Below, in pieces: positions 27,181 to 36,862 of a stretch of DNA of 64,000 nt. The stretch is from RZYY01 sp036794825 (GTDB lineage: Bacteria; Bacteroidota; Bacteroidia; Bacteroidales; 4484-276), in assembly GCA_036794825.1 (NCBI GenBank), contig DAIRGA010000026.1, positions 11,147 through 75,146 of the forward strand, read 5' to 3'. The position numbers and the translations under genes were made by a program. Position 1 is the first letter of the stretch; every line of letters begins with the position of its first letter. Under the pieces are notes generated by a model. The model did no database searches, was not told where the DNA came from, and saw only the letters and a list, made by a program, of their open reading frames with translations.

Positions 27181-28707
27181 CTATTTATTTTCTTTCAGCC
27201 TTGCATTAATAATTCCGGAGATGTTGTCAACCGGAATCCTGTCCTGTTTCATTGAGTTGCGTTCACGAATGGTAACTGTATTATTTTCAAGTGTTTCGTT
27301 ATCAATAGTGATGCAGTAGGGAGTTCCGATGGCATCCTGCCTGCGGTAACGGCGCCCGATGGCATCCTTGTCGTCGTACTGGCACATATAATCCATTTTG
27401 AGGGCATCGAAAATCTCACGGCCTTTTTCAGGCAAGCCATCTTTTTTCACCAACGGCAATACGGCTGCTTTAATGGGCGCCAGGAAGGGCGGAATTTTCA
27501 TCACCACCCGTTCTGACCCGTCTTCGAGGGTCTCTTCCTGGTAGGCGTACGACAGCACGGCAAGGAAAGTTCTGTCGAGCCCGATGGAGGTTTCAACCAC
27601 GTAAGGAACATAATTTTCGTTGAGTTCGGGGTCGAAATACTGCAATTTTTTGCCGGAATATTTCTGGTGTGAGCTAAGGTCGAAGTCTGTTCTGGAGTGA
27701 ATTCCTTCCAACTCCTTGAATCCCATGGGGAAGTTGAACTCGATATCGAAGGCAGCGTTGGCATAATGGGCGAGTTTGTCGTGTTCGTGGAAGCGGTAGT
27801 TTTCTTCAGGTATCCCAATACCAAGATGCCATTTCAGACGCTGTTCCTTCCAATAACGGAACCATTCGAGTTCGGTTCCGGGACGCACAAAGAACTGCAT
27901 TTCCATTTGCTCGAACTCTCTCATGCGGAAGATAAACTGCCTGGCTACTATCTCATTACGAAAAGCTTTTCCGATTTGGGCGATTCCAAAGGGCACTTTC
28001 ATTCTACCCGATTTCAACACGTTGAGGTAATTGACAAAAATCCCCTGGGCGGTTTCCGGACGAAGATAGATGGTGTTTGCACCTTCGGACAATGAGCCAA
28101 TCTGCGTTGAAAACATCAGGTTAAACTGGCGAACGTCAGTCCAGTTTCTCGATCCTGATACAGGGCAAACAATCTCCAACTCTTCGATCAGTTGACGGAA
28201 AACGGATAAATCTTCGCTGCTCATTGCCGCAACCAGTTTTTTCCTGATCTCTTCGATCTCCTTCAGATAACCCACCACACGCGGATTGGTGGAAACAAAC
28301 TGCTCCCGGTCAAAACTCTCGCCAAAGCGTTTGGCTGCTTTTTCAACCTCTTTTTCAATTTTTCCTTCAATCTTCAGGATGTGATCTTCCACAAGCACAT
28401 CGGCACGGTAGCGTTTTTTGGAATCCTTGTTATCAATCATCGGGTCGTTGAAGGCATCCACGTGACCGGATGCTTTCCATGTGGTGGGATGCATAAAGAT
28501 GGCTGCGTCCAGCCCGACGATATTTTCGTGCAGCTGAACCATTGATTTCCACCAATAACTTTTGATGTTGTTTTTAAGCTCAACACCATATTGCCCGTAA
28601 TCGTAAACAGCGCTTAACCCGTCGTAAATTTCGCTTGACGGGAAAACAAATCCATACTCTTTTGAATGGGAAATGATTTTCTTCAGTTTGTCTTCGTTGT
28701 TTGTCAT
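27181..28707 (-). CDS. glyS: glycyl-tRNA synthetase (single-chain type)
   Basis: This 508-residue class II synthetase attaches glycine to tRNA-Gly. It has the family signatures WKASGHVDAFNDPMID near the N-terminus, LRPETAQGIFVNYLN (motif 2 region), FRNEI and the C-terminal anticodon-binding domain. It is the homodimeric archaeal/eukaryotic-type GlyRS, which Bacteroidota use in place of the GlyQ-GlyS pair. It is a housekeeping gene with nothing unusual in it. Confidence 0.95.
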   Translation of the reverse strand: MTNNEDKLKKIISHSKEYGFVFPSSEIYDGLSAVYDYGQYGVELKNNIKSYWWKSMVQLHENIVGLDAAIFMHPTTWKASGHVDAFNDPMIDNKDSKKRYRADVLVEDHILKIEGKIEKEVEKAAKRFGESFDREQFVSTNPRVVGYLKEIEEIRKKLVAAMSSEDLSVFRQLIEELEIVCPVSGSRNWTDVRQFNLMFSTQIGSLSEGANTIYLRPETAQGIFVNYLNVLKSGRMKVPFGIAQIGKAFRNEIVARQFIFRMREFEQMEMQFFVRPGTELEWFRYWKEQRLKWHLGIGIPEENYRFHEHDKLAHYANAAFDIEFNFPMGFKELEGIHSRTDFDLSSHQKYSGKKLQYFDPELNENYVPYVVETSIGLDRTFLAVLSYAYQEETLEDGSERVVMKIPPFLAPIKAAVLPLVKKDGLPEKGREIFDALKMDYMCQYDDKDAIGRRYRRQDAIGTPYCITIDNETLENNTVTIRERNSMKQDRIPVDNISGIINARLKENK

Positions 28708-28754
28708 TTGTTTACATTAAATTTTGCAAGTGGTTAACAGGACTATTTCTGGTA

Positions 28755-29612
28755 TCAATTTGATCTGTCATATTTGTCCGGAATGGCGAATGGCATGGTT
28801 ACCGGCTCATTGAGGGAAAACTTTGAGTGCCTGACGGTGACTTTGATCGGCACCTCCGCTTCAATCACATAATCTATCCGCGAGGGTATCATTTGCCCTT
28901 CCAGATCAATAAAAGAGGAATATTTTGCTGTAAGTTTTTTACTGTCTTTAGTAATCTCTTTTAACTTGATTTCTTCGATTTTAAAAGTTTCGGGATCGAG
29001 CCAGATGGTTTGGAACAGTAACCTTGTATTGTCGTCGCTATCTCTCACATACTTCTTAAGCTTGCTCCGGCCGGCTGTTGTTAGCCTGTATTTTTTCCCA
29101 TCTATTGCAGCTTTAAAACTGGCATCTTCGTAATATTCAAAATCATTACCAAGCAGCAGTGATTGCAGAATGCCATAATCAACGTTAGCGCTAAGAAAGT
29201 CATTTACGAAAGCATAATCGCCGGCAAAATAACTTTTACTAACTCTGTCAAGGAATTTCACGGAATCCGGTGTGATGAGGAAGCGGGCAATTTCGATTCC
29301 CATATCCTGGTTGAAGCTAATCCAGATAGCGCTGTCTTTTACGATTCTGAACTGTCCTTTAAAATCATGCTGGGTGCGCTTATAAACGTAATTCACTGTA
29401 AATCTGGAAGTAATAGTCCGGAATTGCGTTTCGTTACGGTGCAGTTGTTCTATCAGATACTCGGCGCCCTGCTCTTTGATGGGGGTTTTGATGAGCCTTC
29501 GGTTGCTTTTGCATGAGTTGAAAGCAACCAGCATTAAAAGCAAAACAGCCAGGCTGGTTAAGAATCGAAATCCGTGCAGTTTGAATAAATCAGCGTGTAA
29601 ATTCCTATTCAT
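28755..29612 (-). CDS. DUF4292 lipoprotein
   Basis: This 285-residue protein has a hydrophobic signal region with a lipobox at FNSC (about residue 34). The mature part matches DUF4292, a LolA/LolB-like beta-rich family in Bacteroidota (RFTVNYVYKRTQHDFKG, KDSAIWISFNQDMGIEIAR, DYVIEAEVPIKVTVRHSKF). The fold suggests lipoprotein or lipid handling in the periplasm, but function is not shown. Its start overlaps the end of the TPR gene by 8 bases, so the two are translationally coupled. This TPR-DUF4292 pair recurs in Bacteroidota. Confidence 0.85.
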   Translation of the reverse strand: MNRNLHADLFKLHGFRFLTSLAVLLLMLVAFNSCKSNRRLIKTPIKEQGAEYLIEQLHRNETQFRTITSRFTVNYVYKRTQHDFKGQFRIVKDSAIWISFNQDMGIEIARFLITPDSVKFLDRVSKSYFAGDYAFVNDFLSANVDYGILQSLLLGNDFEYYEDASFKAAIDGKKYRLTTAGRSKLKKYVRDSDDNTRLLFQTIWLDPETFKIEEIKLKEITKDSKKLTAKYSSFIDLEGQMIPSRIDYVIEAEVPIKVTVRHSKFSLNEPVTMPFAIPDKYDRSN

Positions 29613-31353
29613 GAATAGTTCCTGTGCTTATCTTTTTATCTAAAAACTCGGAGGCTTCAGCATCTTTGTTATTTTCTGCAGCTTTTTTCCAATATATCAG
29701 GGCTTCGGTTTTGTTTCCGAGTTTGTATAACACATCCCCGTAGTGTTCAAGCAGGACGGGGCTGTTTTCGGTATCGTGGTCAATAGCTTTTTTGATCCAT
29801 TTTTCAGCTTCTGCATATTCGCCCATTTTGTAAAGCACCCATCCGTAGGTATCTTCAAAGGAGGGCTTATCAGGCATCAGCTCGTTGGCGCGGGCTGCCA
29901 TTTCTCTGGCGCGGGGAAGATTTTCCAAACGCAGGGTTAGATAGTAGGCGTAGTTGTTGAGCACAAAAGCATCATCGGGCTTAAGTTTGAGTGCTTTTTC
30001 ATAGTTTTCGTCCGATTTCCGGAAGTCTTTCAAACGGTTGTAAACATCGCCAAGCGTGCTATAAAACTGTGCTTCAAGGAAATCGTTATCCACCACCAGG
30101 TTAACACCATTTTCCAGCGACCGGCGGGCAGCATCATAATTCTTCATCTGGTAATTGGCAAAACCATTGAAAAGATATGCCAGTGGTTGCATCGGGAAGA
30201 GGTCTATCATCCGATTACTGGTGGCCAGAACAGTTTCCGATTGTCTGATTTCGTTTTCGATAAATAGTTTCTGCTCCCAAATTGAGTAGGCGCTCTCATC
30301 TTTTTCGATAACCTGGTCAATGATTTCCAGGGCTGCTTCGTAATCCTGATTGCGGTATAGCATTTCACCGTAAACTGCCAGTGCACGATGGTTGTCCGGG
30401 TGAGCCCCTGCGAGAATCTTCGTTAACTCAAGAAGTATTTCCTTTTTGGTATTGTAAAACTCTTCAAAGGTGAAAAACGTGAGTAAAACCTGAATTTTTG
30501 TATCCACATCGAGGGCTGGATTGGCAAACCCCAGTTTCAATTCTTCGACCGCCTGCGCCTCTTGCCCTTGTTTTTTGTAGAGATCAGCCATCGAAATATG
30601 AATGTAGGGATTCTCGGGATCAATCTCTTTAACACGGGCGTATATTTCGAGAGCTTTGGCTTCCTGACCGGTTTCCAGGTAAGTTTCGGCAAGAATTTGA
30701 AGGTAGCGTAAATTCTCCGGATAGGCATTTACCAGGCCTTCTATTTCGGTAAGAGCTTGTTTGGGTTTATTGGAGCTTAGGTACAGCCGTTGCTTTTGCA
30801 GAGAAATCTCTTCCGTCTTACCAATCATATCCTCAATTTCATCCAATACTGCAATGGCTTTTTTCACATCACCGCTGATTACATAAATGAGCGAAAGGTC
30901 TAGTTTGTAATTAATTTTATCCGGGTAGATCTTCACCAGTCTCTCCTGGGTAGCTATCAATTTATCAATCTGATAGGTTTGCCTGTAAACATCAGCTAAC
31001 AACTGAAGATACCACTCGTTATCAGGATTAATAGTATTGGCTTTCTCGAGAAGCAGCGCTGCATCAGCCGGACGGTTGACAGCCAGGTAAATCCTGGCCA
31101 GTTCGTACATCGAAGCATCATGGTTAGGGTCAATTTCTAAAACAGCTCTGTAAAGCCTTTCAGCTTCGCGGTAATTGCCGAGTATCCTCTCCTTTGCGGC
31201 ATTCATGAACAGCTCTTTACGCTGATTGACCTGGAATTGTGTGAGTGGTTCTGGTTCCCCTTTCGTTTTCCGCTGCGCAAAACTGTTCGTCCCGGTTGCT
31301 ACAAATGAAAAAAGTAAGCATATGAGTGCAAACTTTTTTATTTGCTTTATCAT
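29605..31353 (-). CDS. exported TPR-repeat protein
   Basis: This protein of about 582 residues has a signal peptide (MIKQIKKFALICLLFSFVA, cleaved near SFA-QR) and then tetratricopeptide repeats almost to its end (for example REAERLYRAVLEIDPNHDAS and MYELARIYLAVNRPADAALL). Such repeats form a helical scaffold for protein binding, here in the periplasm. The frame extends to a GTG at 31371, but the ATG at 31353 starts a better signal peptide. It lies upstream of, and overlaps, the DUF4292 gene. The ligand is unknown. Confidence 0.88.
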   Translation of the reverse strand: MIKQIKKFALICLLFSFVATGTNSFAQRKTKGEPEPLTQFQVNQRKELFMNAAKERILGNYREAERLYRAVLEIDPNHDASMYELARIYLAVNRPADAALLLEKANTINPDNEWYLQLLADVYRQTYQIDKLIATQERLVKIYPDKINYKLDLSLIYVISGDVKKAIAVLDEIEDMIGKTEEISLQKQRLYLSSNKPKQALTEIEGLVNAYPENLRYLQILAETYLETGQEAKALEIYARVKEIDPENPYIHISMADLYKKQGQEAQAVEELKLGFANPALDVDTKIQVLLTFFTFEEFYNTKKEILLELTKILAGAHPDNHRALAVYGEMLYRNQDYEAALEIIDQVIEKDESAYSIWEQKLFIENEIRQSETVLATSNRMIDLFPMQPLAYLFNGFANYQMKNYDAARRSLENGVNLVVDNDFLEAQFYSTLGDVYNRLKDFRKSDENYEKALKLKPDDAFVLNNYAYYLTLRLENLPRAREMAARANELMPDKPSFEDTYGWVLYKMGEYAEAEKWIKKAIDHDTENSPVLLEHYGDVLYKLGNKTEALIYWKKAAENNKDAEASEFLDKKISTGTIHE

Positions 31354-31489
31354 TAATTGATTAATTGTCACTGGTTTGGGTTTAAGACTATAAAACTGTG
31401 ATGAAGTAACTATGATTTAGAAAACTATTAACAATTATCGCCCTTGTTTTATTCTGAAAACCAAGAATAATTTTCCCTCGAACGACCAA

Positions 31490-31921
31490 CTATTTCCCGG
31501 TATGGCCGAAACCACCTGCTCCCCTCGATGTCTGCTGCAATTCGTCAACCTCTGCCCAACCAATGTGTTCAACCTTCGCAATCACCATCTGCGCAATCCG
31601 GTCGCCGCTGTGAATCGTATAAGGCACTGAGGAAAGGTTAACCATTATAACCTTAATCTCTCCTCGATAGTCGGCATCAATGGTTCCCGGGGCATTTACA
31701 ATCGAAATGCCATGTTTGGCAGCCAGCCCGCTTCTGGGACGAATCTGCGCTTCATATCCGGCAGGTATCTCAACAAAAAGTCCAGTAGGCACAAGGAACC
31801 GCTCCAGTGTGTTAAGCGTTACCGGAGCGTTGAGGTGAGCCCGGATGTCCATTCCTGAAGAGGCATCGGTCTCGTAAGCCGGCAAAGGGTGGCCTGAAGT
31901 ATTTACGATTTTAATAGTCAT
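31490..31921 (-). CDS. dut: dUTP diphosphatase
   Basis: This 143-residue protein carries the trimeric dUTPase motifs in order: GMDIRAHL, PRSGLAAKHG, GTIDADYRGEIKV, RIAQMVI and the glycine-rich C-terminal SRGAGGFGHTGK. It hydrolyses dUTP to dUMP and PPi, keeping uracil out of DNA and supplying thymidylate synthesis. The length is normal. A TAnnTTTG box lies just upstream. Confidence 0.96.
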   Translation of the reverse strand: MTIKIVNTSGHPLPAYETDASSGMDIRAHLNAPVTLNTLERFLVPTGLFVEIPAGYEAQIRPRSGLAAKHGISIVNAPGTIDADYRGEIKVIMVNLSSVPYTIHSGDRIAQMVIAKVEHIGWAEVDELQQTSRGAGGFGHTGK

Positions 31922-31942
31922 CAGTTCAAAACATTAAGGCTG

Positions 31943-31950
31943 CAAAAATA
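31943..31950 (-). promoter_or_regulatory. Bacteroidota -7 box upstream of dut
   Basis: On the minus strand this reads TATTTTTG, 22 bases upstream of the dut ATG, fitting TAnnTTTG. The -33 element is not clear. Confidence 0.45.
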
Positions 31951-32118
31951 GCCAAAAGATTTAGGTAAAAAATGCATTATGCTAACATATTGTTTTTCTG
32001 ATGGTTAAATGAACGCTCGGGGTCATCAACAAAACGAATCGCAAATTATTTATCAAAAATCCGTATAGATTATCATTTTTCAGTATTCGGCAACCAGCGC
32101 CGGCTGGCTGATAATAGT

Positions 32119-32126
32119 TACTTTTG
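32119..32126 (+). promoter_or_regulatory. Bacteroidota -7 box upstream of the zinc peptidase gene
   Basis: TACTTTTG fits TAnnTTTG and lies 63 bases upstream of the ATG at 32189. No TTTG -33 element was seen. Confidence 0.45.
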
Positions 32127-32188
32127 CCCACCAGCTGTCAAAATTTTGAGACAGTTTAATAAATTGATGGTTAAATACTTAAATCAAG

Positions 32189-34243
32189 ATGAAACATTTA
32201 CTTTATGCATTGATCCTGTCGGTAACCGTAGTTTTGACAGGATGCGGAGGAACAGAGATGAAAAAACAGGAAACTGCTGAATGGAAGCTCAGCGAAAAAG
32301 CAATTGCCGACGCTGTGAATGGATTAATGGTCAGCCATGGCGAAACCCAGCGCTTTAGAATTGACCGGGGTGTTAAGCAGGCTGCAGCGCTATGGCGGCA
32401 AAGCGATGGCGACGAGGCTGCCTTTAACGATTTTTGCAAAGAATATTTTATAGCCGATGATGAGGAACTGGATAAGTTGTTTCAACGGCTTTTGATGAAC
32501 TACGAAATACTCGATGGCAACCTGATGAGAATCAAAAAAGACCTGATGCGCCCGCTGCATTTGGAAATGGGGACAACGATACCGGTTGACATGATGTTTG
32601 GCAGTTACGAACCGGGTGCACATTTGCGCGAGGATTTTTTCCAAAATAAGATCGCTTTTGTGGTGATGCTCAACTTCCCCTCCTATTCGCTGGAAGAAAA
32701 GACCGAACTTGGTGACCAATGGTCACGCAGGGAATGGGCTTATGCACGTATCGGCGACTACTACACCTCAAGGGTTCCGGCCGAGCTGATCCAGCACTAT
32801 GCCGCCGTGAATACCGCCGCCGACGCTTATATTGATGAGTACAATATTTACATGGGAAAACTCGTGAACAGCAACGGCGAAAAGCTTTTCCCTGAGAATC
32901 TCCGCCTGATTACCCACTGGGGGCTGCGCGACGAGCTGAAATCCAATTATGCCGACGCCAACGGGCTGGAAAAACAAAACATGGTGTATGCCGTGATGAA
33001 ACGAATCATTGACCAAAGCATTCCCGAAAAGGTCATCAACAGCGATCTTTATCAATGGAACCCAATTGAAAATAAGCTTTTTGAAAACGGAAAACCAGTT
33101 GAATACAACAATGAGCCGGATACGCGCTACCAGCATCTTCTCAACAATTTCAATGCGCAGCGAAAGCTCGATCCCTGGTATCCTCAAACACCAAACTACA
33201 TACAGCGGCAGTTTGAAACCAACATGGAGATTCCACAGCAGGACGTTGAACAGCTTTTTATTGAGTTTGTCTCCAGCCCGCAGGTTAAAGTGGTAGCAGC
33301 CTACATCAGCAGTAAACTGGGTCGGCCGCTCGAGCCATTCGACATCTGGTACAACGGATTTAAAGCCGGAAGCAAATTCTCGCAGGAGCAGTTGGACATG
33401 ATGACCAAAACCCGCTACCCGGATGTGGCTGCTTTCCAAGGCGATCTGCCCCGGATGTTGAAAACTCTCGGATTCAGCAACGACAAAGCCGACTTCATTG
33501 CTTCGCAGATAAAAGTAGAAGGATCACGCGGTGCAGGTCATGCATGGGGAGCACTTACACGCGACGACAAAGCCTTGCTGCGTACCCGTATTGGGGACAG
33601 CGGGATGGATTACAAAGGCTATAACATTGCCGTGCACGAGTTTGGCCACAATGTGGAGCAAACCATCTCGCTGCACTATGTTGATTATTACTCGCTCAAC
33701 CGCGTGCCCAATACTTCTTTCACCGAGGCACTTGCCTTCATTTTTCAGAAACGCGACCTCGAGCTGCTGGGAATTAAAGATGAAGATCCTGTGAAAAATC
33801 ACATGAATGCACTCGCCAACTTTTGGTCGTGTTATGAGATAATGGGCGTTTCGCTGGTGGATATGAATGTATGGAAATGGATGTACGCTAACCCTGACGC
33901 CTCACCTGCGCAACTCAAAGAGGCAGTTATCGCTATTGCAAAAGATGTCTGGAACAAATATTATGCGCCTGTTTTCGGTAAACAGGATGAGCCGATACTT
34001 GCCGTTTACAGCCATATGATCAGCAACCCGCTGTACCTTTCCAATTATCCGCTTGGCCATGTAATTGATTTCCAGATAGAACAATACATTGCCGACAAGA
34101 ATTTCGCTGATGAAGTAATCCGGATGTATAAACTTGGAAGCATTATTCCTCAGCAGTGGATGAAACAGGCCGTTGGTCAGCCGCTCTCCATCCAGCCTAC
34201 CCTTGAAGCCACTACAAAAGCGTTGGAGGTTGTGGGAAAATAA
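32189..34243 (+). CDS. HExxH zinc metallopeptidase lipoprotein
   Basis: This 684-residue protein has a lipoprotein signal peptide (lipobox LTGC at about 16-19). It carries HEFGH at 483-487 with a likely third zinc ligand Glu near 513 in FTEALAFIFQKRD, the layout of gluzincin peptidases. The C-terminal half is helical, with an M3-like look, while the N-terminal 350 residues match no family I can name. It probably cleaves peptides at the outer face or in the periplasm. It is monocistronic, ended by a strong terminator. Confidence 0.75.
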   Translation: MKHLLYALILSVTVVLTGCGGTEMKKQETAEWKLSEKAIADAVNGLMVSHGETQRFRIDRGVKQAAALWRQSDGDEAAFNDFCKEYFIADDEELDKLFQRLLMNYEILDGNLMRIKKDLMRPLHLEMGTTIPVDMMFGSYEPGAHLREDFFQNKIAFVVMLNFPSYSLEEKTELGDQWSRREWAYARIGDYYTSRVPAELIQHYAAVNTAADAYIDEYNIYMGKLVNSNGEKLFPENLRLITHWGLRDELKSNYADANGLEKQNMVYAVMKRIIDQSIPEKVINSDLYQWNPIENKLFENGKPVEYNNEPDTRYQHLLNNFNAQRKLDPWYPQTPNYIQRQFETNMEIPQQDVEQLFIEFVSSPQVKVVAAYISSKLGRPLEPFDIWYNGFKAGSKFSQEQLDMMTKTRYPDVAAFQGDLPRMLKTLGFSNDKADFIASQIKVEGSRGAGHAWGALTRDDKALLRTRIGDSGMDYKGYNIAVHEFGHNVEQTISLHYVDYYSLNRVPNTSFTEALAFIFQKRDLELLGIKDEDPVKNHMNALANFWSCYEIMGVSLVDMNVWKWMYANPDASPAQLKEAVIAIAKDVWNKYYAPVFGKQDEPILAVYSHMISNPLYLSNYPLGHVIDFQIEQYIADKNFADEVIRMYKLGSIIPQQWMKQAVGQPLSIQPTLEATTKALEVVGK

Positions 34244-34271
34244 ACTGAAAAGCTTTTTAGCTGAAGGAAAT

Positions 34272-34307
34272 AGCCTGTCAGAGTAACCTTTGACAGGCTT
34301 TTTTTTT
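34272..34307 (+). terminator. Rho-independent terminator after the zinc peptidase gene
   Basis: AGCCTGTCA and TGACAGGCT form a perfect 9-bp stem around a 10-base loop, followed by eight or more T residues, 28 bases after the stop codon. Confidence 0.9.
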
Positions 34308-34345
34308 GGAAAATTTTCCGAAAATAAATAAGCCCTATACCACCG

Positions 34346-35014
34346 CTAAACATCGCCAAACACCGATGGAATTACAATTTCCCGATAAGGAACAGGATCA
34401 GGAATGCCTTTGAAAGTTTCGAAAATGGGCTGAGAAATGGAACTGATCAACGTATTTTCGAAAGGCATGCTATTGCTTTTCAAACTCTCAAGTACACGTT
34501 GATAGAAAGGTTCATTAATAACGATCTTATCTGCAGTGGATTTATTCATCAGGCGTGCAGCGAGGTCAATATCAACGCCGTAGAAGTCGTTTACTCCTTC
34601 AAAAAACGTGATATTGTAAACATCGGTGCAATAATGAATTCCCACTTTGCACTCATAAAAGAGGTCTTTGCGGGGGTGATTGCGAAGGTTTTCCAGCGTC
34701 GAAAATATCTCCTGAAGCAAAACATAGTAACTTTTGAAAGCAAAGTGATTCTTCATTGCCTTGTCCGGCAGGTAGAGCATCAGTTCGTCACCTATCCCTT
34801 TGACCAGGCAATCCTCAAAATCGTTGAGGAATAAAATGAAATTGAAAGTGTTGTTGATTTTTCTGATCCATGATTCAGGCCCGCATTTGTACTTATCAGA
34901 GGTCGAATTAACGATATCCACGAAAATGCAGGTGCCCGGGGTCTTTTCCAGGTTGCTGATCAGGTGGTTCATTTCGGCTGAATCCGGGTTGAGCTCTCTT
35001 ATAAACTTAGCCAT
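34346..35014 (-). CDS. class III nucleotide cyclase-like protein
   Basis: This 222-residue soluble protein looks like a class III adenylate/guanylate cyclase domain: metal Asp in IFVDIVNST, VKGIGDELM with the second metal Asp and the adenine-contacting Lys, and NDFYGVDIDLAARLMNKS with the conserved transition-state Arg. The usual Asn of VNxAAR is Asp here (DIDLAAR), so activity is open. It has no sensory, membrane or HAMP domain. It lies 83 bases after a STAS-domain gene on the same strand and could be in one unit with it. A second messenger (cAMP) role is inferred only. Confidence 0.75.
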   Translation of the reverse strand: MAKFIRELNPDSAEMNHLISNLEKTPGTCIFVDIVNSTSDKYKCGPESWIRKINNTFNFILFLNDFEDCLVKGIGDELMLYLPDKAMKNHFAFKSYYVLLQEIFSTLENLRNHPRKDLFYECKVGIHYCTDVYNITFFEGVNDFYGVDIDLAARLMNKSTADKIVINEPFYQRVLESLKSNSMPFENTLISSISQPIFETFKGIPDPVPYREIVIPSVFGDV

Positions 35015-35097
35015 ATTATCAGTTTGGAAATTTTTCAGTTTCTATAATCAACTTTTCTGGGTATAATTGATGTGGTAATCATAATATAACCAATAAT

Positions 35098-35421
35098 TTA
35101 CTGAACGTTCAACTGCTTATCAAGTCCGGCAATTTTGAAAGTTCTCATGATAAAAGGGTTGGTATTGACAATAGAGAAGTTCTCCTTTCCAACTTTTTTG
35201 GCGCTGGCGACACAAATCCCGAGAAAAGCGGATGAGATAAAATCAACAGATTTGAAGTCAAAACAAACAGCAAAAGCCTTGTCAGCATTGGGTTTCATTA
35301 AGTTATTAAACAGGTGATCGAGCGCAGGTTTAAAATCGCTGCTGTAGTTTGTGTCGAGTCTTCCTGCAAAATTCAGCAACAGGCTATTATTTACTTCGTC
35401 AAAATTATAGTTGGGTATCAT
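35098..35421 (-). CDS. STAS-domain protein (anti-anti-sigma type)
   Basis: This 107-residue single-domain protein fits the STAS fold: beta strands NSLLLNFAGRLDT, then FDFKSVDFISSAFLGIC, where the conserved Ser of SpoIIAA-type antagonists sits after DFISS, and a C-terminal FKIAGLDKQLNV. STAS antagonists are phosphorylated by HATPase kinases and dephosphorylated by PP2C/SpoIIE enzymes. Both of those partner types occur elsewhere in this window, but no sigma factor is adjacent. It follows the aldehyde dehydrogenase gene by 10 bases and may be in its operon. Confidence 0.8.
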   Translation of the reverse strand: MIPNYNFDEVNNSLLLNFAGRLDTNYSSDFKPALDHLFNNLMKPNADKAFAVCFDFKSVDFISSAFLGICVASAKKVGKENFSIVNTNPFIMRTFKIAGLDKQLNVQ

Positions 35422-35431
35422 TTTGTTTTTG

Positions 35432-36862
35432 CTATTTATTTTTGGAATACTCTTTTAAAAAGAAACTGGCTTTCAATGAGTCGTCGGTGAAATGACCGGG
35501 TGAAATATTAAACCACTTTTGATTCTCGCGCCTTCGACACAATCTCTGAATATTGATTAAATGCCGGGCGGTAATATTTTCGGTAGTAATATTTTTACCG
35601 CCTGAACCGCATCCAAGCGTAAGAGAGGTCGGTAAAACATTGAACATGCCCCCAACCGCACCCTGGGCTGAAGGAGTGTTTACAACGATTCTGCCTGCAT
35701 TCATCAGTAGCGAAAAGTCCCTGATACGCTCTTCATCGTTGGCATAAATGCATGCCGTGTGGCCAATGCCACCCAGATAGTTCAGGTCAATGCAGATTTT
35801 GATGGCTTCATGATAATTTTTTGCCCTGTAAATAGCCAGCACCGGTGCCAGGATTTCCTGCGACAGCGGGTGGTCTGCTCCAACCTGTTCCTGAGGGGCT
35901 ATAATAATCCGGGTGTTTTCGGGTACCGTTATGCCAGCCATTCCGGCGATAACTGAGACTGGCTGTCCAACAATATCAGCGCTCATTCCTCCTTTTTCCT
36001 TATCGTAAACTACTTTTTCTACCAGCGCAATTTCAACACTGTTCAAAAAATGGCAATTCTGTTTTTTCAATTCTTCCTCAACCTGCTCATAAATTGAGTC
36101 TTCGCAAACAATTGCCTGCTCGCTGGCACAGATTGTACCGTTATCAAAAGTTTTGGAGCTAATTATATTTTCGATCGAAAACGGAATGTCGGCGCTTACG
36201 TCGATAAAAACCGGTACGTTGCCCGGTCCCACTCCAAGTGCAGGGTTTCCAGAACTATAAGCTGCCTTTACCAAGCCAGTACCACCGGTGGCCAAAATCA
36301 AGGCAATGCGCTGACTTGACATAAAACACCCTGTTAGTTGCCGGTTGGGCTCAGGCACAATCTGAATACAATCCTCCGGCGCCCCGGCAGCCAGCGCCGC
36401 TTCGTAGCAAATCCTGACAGCTTCGCTGCAACATTTCATCGCTTTTGCCGGCGGACTGATGATGATCGGATTTCGGGATTTAAGTGCGATCAAAACCTTG
36501 AACATCACCGTGGCTGTAGGATTGGTCACCGGGATTACTGCGAAAATCGGCCCGAGTGGCTGGGCAATTTCTACTATACCATCCTTCTCATTCTCAGCGA
36601 TTATTCCAACCGTTTTTTCATTTTTGATGCTCTCGTAAACCAGCAATGTAGCCGCGGCATTTTTGATAACCTTATGCTGCCAGATACCTAACCTGGTCTC
36701 GTCTGCGGCCATTTTTGCCAGATGAATTCGGTGGTTAAAACCAGCTTCAAAGACCCTCCTGACAATGATATCTGTCTGATATTGATCGAATTGATGAAAT
36801 AAAGCTCCGGCAATTACTGCTCTGTCAATGATTTCACTTGCAAACTTTTCATAATCCGCCAT
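35432..36862 (-). CDS. acetylating aldehyde dehydrogenase
   Basis: The protein has about 476 residues from the ATG at 36862; the longer frame begins with a TTG at 36976 and is unlikely. It belongs to the ALDH family with the AdhE/EutE-like catalytic region TFDNGTICASEQAIV, with the nucleophilic Cys, and the NAD-binding ATGGTGLVKAAY. Enzymes of this branch convert acetaldehyde (or propionaldehyde) plus CoA and NAD to acyl-CoA and NADH, or the reverse during fermentation. No alcohol dehydrogenase domain is fused. It could dispose of reductant in a hydrogen-linked fermentation, but no microcompartment genes are near. Confidence 0.85.
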   Translation of the reverse strand: MADYEKFASEIIDRAVIAGALFHQFDQYQTDIIVRRVFEAGFNHRIHLAKMAADETRLGIWQHKVIKNAAATLLVYESIKNEKTVGIIAENEKDGIVEIAQPLGPIFAVIPVTNPTATVMFKVLIALKSRNPIIISPPAKAMKCCSEAVRICYEAALAAGAPEDCIQIVPEPNRQLTGCFMSSQRIALILATGGTGLVKAAYSSGNPALGVGPGNVPVFIDVSADIPFSIENIISSKTFDNGTICASEQAIVCEDSIYEQVEEELKKQNCHFLNSVEIALVEKVVYDKEKGGMSADIVGQPVSVIAGMAGITVPENTRIIIAPQEQVGADHPLSQEILAPVLAIYRAKNYHEAIKICIDLNYLGGIGHTACIYANDEERIRDFSLLMNAGRIVVNTPSAQGAVGGMFNVLPTSLTLGCGSGGKNITTENITARHLINIQRLCRRRENQKWFNISPGHFTDDSLKASFFLKEYSKNK

